Shown in pieces: positions 31,664-38,968 of a stretch of 64,000 nt of DNA. The stretch covers positions 62,001 through 126,000 of the forward strand of contig JAZDOS010000029.1 of the NCBI GenBank assembly GCA_043798375.1. Reading direction: 5' to 3'. The DNA is from JAPLMI01 sp043798375 (GTDB taxonomy: Bacteria > Omnitrophota > Gorgyraeia > 2-01-FULL-45-10). The notes beneath the pieces are model-generated. The model searched no databases. It was not told the DNA's origin and saw only the letters and a list, made by a program, of their open reading frames with translations. How positions within the stretch are numbered: the first letter of the stretch is position 1; every line of letters begins with the position of its first letter. The position numbers and the translations under genes were made by a program.

Positions 31664-31801
31664 ATGAAAACAGTTGCCATTATCTCGATAATGATATTTT
31701 TATGCCTTGGATTAACCGGGTGCGGCGAAACCATTTCCGGCGCAGGAAAGGATGTCAACAGGATGGGTAAGGGGGTTTCCACCTTCTTCTTCAGGCAGTA
31801 A
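31664..31801 (+). CDS. Entericidin-like small lipoprotein
   Basis: 45 codons. Signal sequence TVAIISIMIFLCLGLTGC ends in lipobox LTGC; the mature peptide GETISGAGKDVNRMGKGVS follows the entericidin A/B pattern (TxxGxGKDV), with an unusual aromatic end STFFFRQ. GGAGGGTATG precedes the ATG. Small membrane-associated lipoproteins of this type have been linked to stress and autolysis. It sits 13 bp before the STAS-PilZ gene. Confidence 0.75.
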   Translation: MKTVAIISIMIFLCLGLTGCGETISGAGKDVNRMGKGVSTFFFRQ

Positions 31802-31814
31802 TAACAGGGTTCAT

Positions 31815-32528
31815 ATGTCAATACGTTTAAGAGAAGTTGACAGCGTAAACATACTCGATATCGAAGGCAAAATCGATATCAACTCATCGGATCTCATAGA
31901 GATGGTGGGTTGGCTTGTCAATTCCGGCAAGGTGAACATAATCTTCAACCTCGAAAACACCGACACCGTAGATTATAACGGCCTCTCGATACTGTCCATA
32001 GCATACAAAAACGTAACGAACCATAAAGGCAGATTGAAACTGATCAATGTCCCGCTATCCGTCATCGAACTTCTGAAGGCGGTAAAGCTTGAGGCCGTCT
32101 TTGAGATATACGCCGAGGAGGATGCCGCCGTCAGCAGTTTTTTTGACGAGGGGATAGACAAGCTCTCCTTAAGAAGGAGATTTCAGCGCCTTGAAATCCA
32201 TCTGAATGTTTTGTACGGGATAGCCGGCGGCCAAAAGAAGCCGAAGCTATTTGACGGGAAAGTACTCAACTTGAGCGCCGCCGGAATCTATATCTACACC
32301 CCGTATACTTTCCCCATAAACAGCATGCTCGACCTGGAACTCAATGTGCCGGGCATGGGTAAATCTCTCGGGGCCACAGGGAAGGTAAGCTGGCTTGCCG
32401 ATAAGGAGATACAGCCGCATGCCTATCCCGGGATGGGCGTATCTTTTGTGCACCTTACCCCGGAAAAAGAGAAGGCGATAGCCGACTTCATAGAAAAAAA
32501 TGTAACGCACAGGGCCGACTCGTTATGA
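31815..32528 (+). CDS. STAS domain fused to PilZ domain
   Basis: 237 residues from ATG 31815; the frame extends upstream to 31752 but overlaps the entericidin-like gene. Residues ~1-105 are a STAS (anti-sigma-factor-antagonist-like) domain: VNILDIEGKIDINSSDLIEMV, VDYNGLSILSIAYKNV (where SpoIIAA has its phosphorylated Ser there is N or G). Residues ~115-225 are PilZ with LRRRFQR and NLSAAG. It joins a partner-switch fold to a c-di-GMP receptor. It overlaps the channel gene by 4 bp (ATGA). Confidence 0.85.
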   Translation: MSIRLREVDSVNILDIEGKIDINSSDLIEMVGWLVNSGKVNIIFNLENTDTVDYNGLSILSIAYKNVTNHKGRLKLINVPLSVIELLKAVKLEAVFEIYAEEDAAVSSFFDEGIDKLSLRRRFQRLEIHLNVLYGIAGGQKKPKLFDGKVLNLSAAGIYIYTPYTFPINSMLDLELNVPGMGKSLGATGKVSWLADKEIQPHAYPGMGVSFVHLTPEKEKAIADFIEKNVTHRADSL

Positions 32529-33427
32529 GCCCCGACGCCAAAATCGAGTCAAAAAATAACATCCTTGCGGCCGCGCGGACCGAAAAAGGCCTTGCGGGAT
32601 GCGATTTGAAAAAAGCGGACCTTTCGCAAGCCGATCTGTCGGGAGCGCATATGTTCGATGCCTGCCTGGAAGGGGCCAGTCTCGTAGGCGTAAATCTAGC
32701 CGGCTGCGACCTTACTCACTGCAACATGGCCAACGCGGATCTCACGAAGGCAAATCTTACCGGCGCAAGGCTGTGGAACGCGGACCTGTCCGGCGCCAAT
32801 CTTACGGAGTGCGATCTCACCGGAGCCGACCTGTGGAACGCCAAACTTTTCAATGTTAAATTATGGCAGGCGAATTTTGAAAGGGCGAAGTCCATTTCAA
32901 GGAGAAGTTTTTCCAGCCAGGCGGGGTTGCTCGACAGTGTAAAAATAAACGAGACGGGCTCGGCCCAGGCGGAGGATTCCTACAGAAACCTTAAAGCCTA
33001 CTTCATGGCCCGGGGGATGTATAATGACGCCGGCTGGGCGTCGTTTAAAGAGAAGGTCATGGAGAGGTTCTCCTTAAAAAAGAGCGGTAATTTGAAATAT
33101 TTCCCGAGCCTCGCCATGAGCGCGTTGTGCGGTTACGGTGAGAAGCCCTTCAGGATAATATTCGCCTCGCTATTCACCATAATTTTATTCGCCCTGTTCT
33201 TCTATTCGCATAACGCGATAGAATATACGGGTATCCGGGAATCGCCGCTTCGGTGGGGCGATTACCTATATTACAGCACAATAACGTTCACTACCGTCGG
33301 TTACGGCGATATCGTCCCAAAACCGCAAACCCTGTTCAGGCTCATGGCCGCCTTCGAAGCCTTTATGGGGGTATTTTTGACCGGATTATTCATATTTACA
33401 TTGGCGCGCAAGTACTCCGCCAGGTAG
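32525..33427 (+). CDS. Pentapeptide-repeat protein fused to a two-TM potassium channel
   Basis: 300 residues. Residues ~25-115 are pentapeptide repeats (LSQADLSGA, ADLTKANLTGARLWNADLSG, ADLWNA), forming a right-handed beta-helix. A linker follows, then two membrane segments (IIFASLFTIILFALFFY and AFMGVFLTGLFIFTLA) framing a pore helix and the selectivity filter TVGYGD (257-262), as in KcsA-type channels. It should conduct K+; the cytoplasmic beta-helix is presumably a regulatory or docking module. It is translationally coupled to the STAS-PilZ gene. Confidence 0.88.
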   Translation: MSPDAKIESKNNILAAARTEKGLAGCDLKKADLSQADLSGAHMFDACLEGASLVGVNLAGCDLTHCNMANADLTKANLTGARLWNADLSGANLTECDLTGADLWNAKLFNVKLWQANFERAKSISRRSFSSQAGLLDSVKINETGSAQAEDSYRNLKAYFMARGMYNDAGWASFKEKVMERFSLKKSGNLKYFPSLAMSALCGYGEKPFRIIFASLFTIILFALFFYSHNAIEYTGIRESPLRWGDYLYYSTITFTTVGYGDIVPKPQTLFRLMAAFEAFMGVFLTGLFIFTLARKYSAR

Positions 33428-33433
33428 ACAAAG

Positions 33434-34387
33434 ATGTCCCCGCAAAACCGTAAACTTCCACTCCTGAAGAAAATAAACAGCGATCTTGAGGGCGCGTTAA
33501 AGATTTGCGCGATATGCCCGCGTAAGTGCGGCGTGGACCGGGCAAGGGGCGAATTGGGATGGTGCCGCGCGGGCCTGAGGCCTAAAATCTACAGTTATTC
33601 GCCGCACCACGGCGAAGAGCCGCCGCTATCCGGGACGAGGGGTTCGGGCACGATATTTTTTTCCGGCTGCAATATGAAATGCGCTTATTGCCAGAATTAT
33701 TATTTCAGCCAGCTCGACAAAGGCATGGAGGTGACGATCGATAAGCTTGCGGCGATGATGCTTGGCCTCCAGAAAAAGGGGTGCCACAATATAAACCTTG
33801 TCACTCCGACGCATTACGCCGTACAGATACTTCAGGCGCTGGAGATAGCGATAGCAAAGGGGCTCGATATTCCAATCGTATATAATACAAGCGGCTATGA
33901 GCTTCCGGAGATGATAAAGCGGCTTCGCGGCATCATAGATATATACCTTCCGGACATGCGCTATTCCGACGATAGGGCAGCCTGTCGCTATTCCGAAGCC
34001 GTAAAATATGTGGAATACAATAGAAACAGCGTCAAAGAGATGCAGGCCCAGGTGGGCGACCTTGTTTTGGACGACGAGGGAATCGCCAAAAAGGGGCTTA
34101 TCATAAGGCTTTTGGCTTTGCCGGAAGGCCTCTCGGGAACTATCGAGTCTTTGAAATTTATAAAGGATAGTATATCCAAAAATGCGCGTTTGAGCATTAT
34201 GAGCCAATATTACCCCACATTTAAAGCTTATGATTATAAGGAGATTTCAAGAGGCGTAACTATAGATGAGTACGAGTTTATAGTTGACGAGGCAAGGCAA
34301 TTGCGGTTAAATAAGGGATGGGTGCAGGAAGCCCCGGGAGGATTCGATCCCCGGTTTTTAGGCACGAGCATAAACCCCAATATATAA
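33434..34387 (+). CDS. PflX-like radical SAM protein (pyruvate formate-lyase activase-like)
   Basis: 317 residues. The N-terminal CAICPRKCGVDRARGELGWCRAG is a conserved cysteine region of this subfamily, and SGCNMKCAYCQNY is the radical SAM CxxxCxxC. DIYLPDMRYSDDRAACRYSEA and GLIIRLLALP follow the COG1313 pattern. The annotation as PFL activase is by family; no pyruvate formate-lyase gene is near, and some relatives work in AmmeMemoRadiSam systems. Confidence 0.88.
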   Translation: MSPQNRKLPLLKKINSDLEGALKICAICPRKCGVDRARGELGWCRAGLRPKIYSYSPHHGEEPPLSGTRGSGTIFFSGCNMKCAYCQNYYFSQLDKGMEVTIDKLAAMMLGLQKKGCHNINLVTPTHYAVQILQALEIAIAKGLDIPIVYNTSGYELPEMIKRLRGIIDIYLPDMRYSDDRAACRYSEAVKYVEYNRNSVKEMQAQVGDLVLDDEGIAKKGLIIRLLALPEGLSGTIESLKFIKDSISKNARLSIMSQYYPTFKAYDYKEISRGVTIDEYEFIVDEARQLRLNKGWVQEAPGGFDPRFLGTSINPNI

Positions 34388-34393
34388 AATGAA

Positions 34394-34441
34394 CCCCGCC
34401 CTTCCTAAAGAGGCGGGGTGCTTAAGAAAGGAAGGGCGGGG
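34394..34441. repeat. CCCCGCCCTTCCT hairpin overlapping a GTG start
   Basis: Perfect 13-bp stem (34394-34406 with 34429-34441) around a 22-nt loop. The last G of the right arm is the first base of the GTG start codon of the GAF-ANTAR gene. Confidence 0.88.
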
Positions 34442-35145
34442 TGAAGAAAAAAACGATATCTCACGCAAAACAGTTCGAGGCCATCTCAAAGGTAAGTAAG
34501 ACGATAACGTCGAGCTTATACCTGGAGGACATCCTTAAACTCATAGTCACCGTTACCGCCGAGATAATGAACTCGAAAGTTTGTTCCCTCATGCTTATAG
34601 ATGAAAAGACCGGGGAGCTTGTCCTTAAAGCCACCCAGTCGATGAGCGAGGCTTACAATAAGAAGCCGCCTCTTAAGATCGGCGAAGGCATCGCGGGAAA
34701 GGTCGCCGAGGAAAATAAGCCCAAGGCTGTCTACGATATCTCCAAAGAGCCGGAGTATAAATCGAAGAATATCGCCAAAGATGAGGGATTGAGAAGCCTC
34801 CTCTCCGTCCCGCTCGCGGTAAAGGGAAGGGTTATAGGCGTGCTGAACAATTACACATCCGAGCCCCATAAATTCACCAAGACGGAGATCAACATACTGA
34901 CGACCGTCTCCAACCAGGCGGCGATAGTCATAGAGAACGCGGGCCTCGTGGTGAAGACTAAGATGATACAGGATGAACTTGAAACCAGGAAGGTCGTTGA
35001 GAGGGCAAAAGGTATTTTGATGCGCGAACAAAGCATCTCCGAGGCCGACGCGTTCAGGAAGATCCAGAAACAGTCCATGGACATGAGAAAATCGATGCGC
35101 GAAATTGCCGAGGCGATAATATTGATGGAGAAGATGAAGAAATGA
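34441..35145 (+). CDS. GAF-ANTAR antitermination regulator
   Basis: 234 residues, start GTG at the foot of a hairpin. Residues ~10-165 are a GAF sensor (LEDILKLIVTVTAEIMNSKVCSLMLIDE, GIAGKVAEENKP, SLLSVPLAVKGRVIGVLN). Residues ~180-232 are a three-helix ANTAR domain (ETRKVVERAKGILMREQSISEADAFRKIQKQSMD). ANTAR dimers bind paired hexaloop hairpins in nascent RNA and prevent termination. It overlaps nadE by 4 bp (ATGA). Its RNA targets are not known. Confidence 0.88.
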   Translation: MKKKTISHAKQFEAISKVSKTITSSLYLEDILKLIVTVTAEIMNSKVCSLMLIDEKTGELVLKATQSMSEAYNKKPPLKIGEGIAGKVAEENKPKAVYDISKEPEYKSKNIAKDEGLRSLLSVPLAVKGRVIGVLNNYTSEPHKFTKTEINILTTVSNQAAIVIENAGLVVKTKMIQDELETRKVVERAKGILMREQSISEADAFRKIQKQSMDMRKSMREIAEAIILMEKMKK

Positions 35146-36827
35146 AAGCCCGCAAGATTAGCATAAGGCTCGCCATCGCGCAGATCAACGCCACCGTCGG
35201 CGACATGGACTCGAACTGTAAATCGATCGCCGAATTTATCCGGAAGGCGGAAGGCCTCGGCGCGGACATAATATCATTTCCGGAACTTGCGATCACGGGC
35301 TACCCGCCGGAAGACCTCCTTTTAAAATCGAAATTTATCGACGACAATCTGGCCGCCTTAAAAAAGATAGCCGGCAAAGTCGGAGATATTACGGCTGTGG
35401 TCGGATTCGTCGATAGGGTCAAGTCCGACATCTATAACGCGGCCGCGGTCATATATAAAGGCGAGGTGAAAGGCGTATATCATAAGATATTCCTTCCGAA
35501 TTACGGCGTCTTTGATGAGAAAAGATATTTTAAGGCCGGCTCGAGCGCCCCCGTCTTCAGGCTTGGCAAATTGGCCTTCGGAGTAAATATATGCGAAGAT
35601 ATATGGCATAGAGAGGGGCCCCTCGCCGAACAGGCAAAAATCGGCGCGACATTAATCATAAATATCAATGCCTCTCCCTATTATGCGGGTAGAATCAAGG
35701 AAAGGGAGGATATCGTTAGAAGCCAAGCAAGAACGAACGGTGTATATATTTCATATACGAATCTCGTCGGCGGCCAGGATGAACTCGTCTTTGACGGGCA
35801 GAGCATGGTCGTTGATAAAACCGGCAGGATCATTTGCCGCGCCGGGGTATTTTTGGAAGGCCTGTTAACCGTAGACCTCGATATCGAGACGAAGCTCCTG
35901 CGGGGATCCAAAGATACCATCGTAGTCGCGAAAGAGATTGCTTCGAAAACCAGGCCATCCATCCAAAAAAAGGAAATCAAGACTCTTGAGCCTGTTCCGG
36001 AGATATACCGGGCGCTTACCCTGGGACTGAAGGATTACGTTGCAAAAAACGGTTTCGAGAAGGTTGCCGTCGGCCTTTCGGGCGGTATCGACTCGGCGCT
36101 CACGGCCGCATTGGCAGTCGACGCGCTGGGCAAGAATAATACGATCGCGGTATTCATGCCGTCACGTTATTCATCTTTAAACTCCGAACAAGACGCTAAA
36201 GAGCTTGCTTCCAATCTGGGAATAAAACTCATTACCATATCCATAGAGCAGATATTCAAGCTTTACCTCATGGCGCTCGAACCGAAGTTTGAGGGCCGCG
36301 GAAGGGGTACGGCCGAGGAGAATCTGCAGGCGCGTATCAGGGGCAGCCTTCTCATGGCGCTCTCGAATAAATTCGGATGGATGGTGCTCGCCACCGGCAA
36401 TAAGTCGGAGATGTCCACCGGTTACGCTACCCTGTATGGGGACATGGCCGGCGGCTTTGCGGTGATCAAGGATGTTTACAAAACGATGGTATATAAACTC
36501 GCTAAATACAGGAATTCGATAAATAAGGCCATACCCGATTCAATAATCGAGAAGGAGCCGACAGCCGAGTTGAAACCAAATCAAAGGGACACGGATACCC
36601 TGCCGCCTTATGATATGCTGGATGATATCCTGAAATTGTACGTCGAAAAGGACAGGGGATTAAGCGAGATAATTGAAGCGGGTTTCGATAAGGATACCGT
36701 CATAAAGGTCCTCGACATGGTAGACAAAAGCGAGTACAAGAGGAGGCAGTCGCCGCCAGGGATAAAGATCACCCCAAAAGCCTTCGGCAAAGACAGGCGC
36801 ATGCCGATCACGAATAAATACAAATAG
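35142..36827 (+). CDS. nadE: Glutamine-dependent NAD+ synthetase
   Basis: 561 residues in two domains. The N-terminal nitrilase-type glutaminase has Glu in FPELAITGYPPEDLL, Lys in HKIFLPNYGVFDE and nucleophile C151 in NICEDIW. The C-terminal ATP-pyrophosphatase has the P-loop SGGIDS (313-318), TGNKSEMSTGYATLYGDMAGGFAVIKD and KEPTAELKPNQRD. It makes NAD+ from deamido-NAD+ with glutamine as ammonia source. Coupled to the ANTAR gene. Confidence 0.96.
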   Translation: MKARKISIRLAIAQINATVGDMDSNCKSIAEFIRKAEGLGADIISFPELAITGYPPEDLLLKSKFIDDNLAALKKIAGKVGDITAVVGFVDRVKSDIYNAAAVIYKGEVKGVYHKIFLPNYGVFDEKRYFKAGSSAPVFRLGKLAFGVNICEDIWHREGPLAEQAKIGATLIININASPYYAGRIKEREDIVRSQARTNGVYISYTNLVGGQDELVFDGQSMVVDKTGRIICRAGVFLEGLLTVDLDIETKLLRGSKDTIVVAKEIASKTRPSIQKKEIKTLEPVPEIYRALTLGLKDYVAKNGFEKVAVGLSGGIDSALTAALAVDALGKNNTIAVFMPSRYSSLNSEQDAKELASNLGIKLITISIEQIFKLYLMALEPKFEGRGRGTAEENLQARIRGSLLMALSNKFGWMVLATGNKSEMSTGYATLYGDMAGGFAVIKDVYKTMVYKLAKYRNSINKAIPDSIIEKEPTAELKPNQRDTDTLPPYDMLDDILKLYVEKDRGLSEIIEAGFDKDTVIKVLDMVDKSEYKRRQSPPGIKITPKAFGKDRRMPITNKYK

Positions 36828-36843
36828 CGCGTCAGATTTTTGT

Positions 36844-36913
36844 TGCAATTTATTTTAATACGTATATAATACTTTCCATCATCCCCTGGGGATAGGCTAG
36901 GGGATATTTTTTA
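36844..36913 (+). promoter_or_regulatory. Promoter with a terminator-like leader hairpin
   Basis: TTGCAA (36844-36849), a 16-bp spacer and TATAAT (36866-36871). A few bases into the transcript, ATCCCCT (36882-36888) pairs with AGGGGAT (36900-36906), followed by six T (36908-36913). CCCCTGGGG (36884-36892) is an alternative fold of the same left arm. Attenuation of the downstream permease gene is plausible; no known riboswitch core fits in so short a leader. Confidence 0.6.
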
Positions 36914-36929
36914 ACGGGTAAGAAATAAG

Positions 36930-38930
36930 ATGAGCGACGTAGCAAAAAAAAGCATATTCGGCAAGACCAAGGACATGCTCATAGGTAAGGCGCGAAACCT
37001 TTATGAGCCCGGCCTGTTCCAGAACATATCGCTGGTCGCCTTTTTTGCGTGGGTCGGGCTCGGGGTGGACGGCCTTTCATCCTGCTGTTACGGGCCTGAG
37101 GAGGCGTTCCTTGCCCTGAAGAGCCACATGTTTTTGGGGATATTCGTAGCGGCGATCACAGCGATCACGATCTTCGTAATAAGCGCGAGTTACTCTCAGA
37201 TAATAGAGCTCTTTCCGGCCGGCGGCGGAGGGTATCTCGTCGCATCCAAACTTCTTTCGCCGTCGCTGGGAATGATATCCGGCTGCGCCCTTTTGGTTGA
37301 TTATGTTCTCACGATAGCCATTTCGATCGCCAGCGGCACCGACGCGCTTTTCAGCTTCCTGCCCGCCGGTTTTTATAAGTTTAAACTTCTTGTGGCCGCC
37401 CTTGGCGTAATAGCGCTCGTTCTTTTAAACCTTCGCGGAGTCAAGGAGTCGGTTCTTCCGCTCGTTCCCGTGTTTTTAATATTTTTGGCGACACATATTT
37501 TCGCGATCATCTATGCCATGGGAACGCATATGGCCGATTTCGGCGCGCTCGCCAATACAACCGTAACCGAGGTCAAGTTCGCGAGCGCCGAACTCGGCAT
37601 GTTCGGGATGTTCATGCTGATCATGCGCGCTTACAGCATGGGCGCCGGAACATACACCGGAATAGAGGCCGTTTCAAACGGCCTTCCTATTTTACGGGAA
37701 CCCAAGGTCGAAACGGCAAAAAAGACTATGAGGTATATGGCCGCCTCGCTGGCTTTCATGGCATGCGGGCTAATGATCGGATACCTGCTCTACAGGGTCC
37801 GGCACATCCCGGGGAAAACCTTAAACGCCGTACTCCTGGAAAATGTCGCCGCCGGCTGGAGCCCCGGCCTCGGAGAAACTTTTATTATTATAACACTGAT
37901 CTCGGAGGCAGTGCTCCTCTGTGTAGCGGCGCAAACCGGTTTTCTGGACGGGCCGCGGGTACTCGCGAACATGGCGCAGGACCGCTGGTTCCCATACCAG
38001 TTCGCCCTCCTGAGCGAGCGGTTTGTAAACCAAAACGGCATCCTTTTGATGGGCGGCGCCGCTCTTACATTGATAGTCTTCAGCCGGGGTTCGGTGAAAT
38101 TTCTCGTCGTCCTTTACGCGATAAACGTATTTATTACATTTTTACTTTCGCAGCTCGGCATGGTAAGGCACTGGTGGGAGGCAAGACGCAGGGTAACGGG
38201 ATGGTTCAGGAAGCTTTCAATAAACGGAGTGGGCCTTGCGCTCACCGCTTTTATATTGGTCTCTGTAACAATAATAAAATTTCACGAGGGCGGCTGGCTC
38301 ACGATATTCATAACGAGCTCGCTCGTATTGATAGCGGCGCTTATCAAGCGCTACTACTTCAGGACACGAAAACAACTTTTGAGGCTCGATAACCTGGTCC
38401 ATGTGACGGACCTGGAAAAGGCGGATACCCTGCAGCCGGGCCAGGTTCGGCCGGAGGTTAAATTCGACCCCGAATCAAAAACGGCGGTAATCCTTGTTAG
38501 CGGTTTCAACGGGATGGGCCTCCATACGCTCTTTAACGTGATGCGGTTATTCGGCGATACCTTCAAAAATTTCTTCTTCATTCAGGCGGGAATAGTCGAT
38601 TCCGGGAATTTCAAGGGAGTTTATGAGATCGATAAGCTGAAAGAACATGTCGACCAGGAGCTGGGCCACTATAAGAATTTTATGGAGCGTCAGGGATATC
38701 ACGCCGAGATTTTCTCCACGATAGGGACCGACATCTCCGAGCAGATCTCGGAGCTCGCCTATAAAATATTCGAGCAATTCCCTCGGGCGGTATTCTTCGG
38801 CGGCCAGATAGTATTCAAGGAAGAGACTATATTCACGAAGATGCTTTACAATTACACCACCTTTGCCGTGCAGAGGAGGCTTCACCAGCAGGGGATACCG
38901 TTTGTCGTTATGCCGGTCCGCGTGGATTAA
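36930..38930 (+). CDS. KimA-like APC-family permease with C-terminal cytosolic domain
   Basis: 666 residues. About twelve membrane segments in the first ~480 residues with APC motifs: SSCCYGPEEAFLALKSH, LFPAGGGGYLVASKLLSP, DYVLTIAISIASGTDALFSF, NLRGVKES and SMGAGTYTGIEAVSNGLPILREP. The last ~180 residues form a soluble domain (TAVILVSGFNGMGLHTLFNVM...). This set is closest to the KimA-type high-affinity K+ symporters rather than plain amino acid permeases. That assignment, and any c-di-AMP control, are inferences. Confidence 0.75.
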   Translation: MSDVAKKSIFGKTKDMLIGKARNLYEPGLFQNISLVAFFAWVGLGVDGLSSCCYGPEEAFLALKSHMFLGIFVAAITAITIFVISASYSQIIELFPAGGGGYLVASKLLSPSLGMISGCALLVDYVLTIAISIASGTDALFSFLPAGFYKFKLLVAALGVIALVLLNLRGVKESVLPLVPVFLIFLATHIFAIIYAMGTHMADFGALANTTVTEVKFASAELGMFGMFMLIMRAYSMGAGTYTGIEAVSNGLPILREPKVETAKKTMRYMAASLAFMACGLMIGYLLYRVRHIPGKTLNAVLLENVAAGWSPGLGETFIIITLISEAVLLCVAAQTGFLDGPRVLANMAQDRWFPYQFALLSERFVNQNGILLMGGAALTLIVFSRGSVKFLVVLYAINVFITFLLSQLGMVRHWWEARRRVTGWFRKLSINGVGLALTAFILVSVTIIKFHEGGWLTIFITSSLVLIAALIKRYYFRTRKQLLRLDNLVHVTDLEKADTLQPGQVRPEVKFDPESKTAVILVSGFNGMGLHTLFNVMRLFGDTFKNFFFIQAGIVDSGNFKGVYEIDKLKEHVDQELGHYKNFMERQGYHAEIFSTIGTDISEQISELAYKIFEQFPRAVFFGGQIVFKEETIFTKMLYNYTTFAVQRRLHQQGIPFVVMPVRVD

Positions 38931-38968
38931 TTACCAATATCGCAAACATAACTAACAGGGAGGGATAA

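Noticed and set aside
36872..36929. ydaO-type c-di-AMP riboswitch before the KimA-like gene
   Set aside because: The leader is under 60 nt, far shorter than the ydaO aptamer, and none of its conserved sequence is seen.
37763..38392. 209-codon plus-strand frame inside the permease gene
   Set aside because: Arg/Gly-rich out-of-frame shadow of the KimA-like gene.
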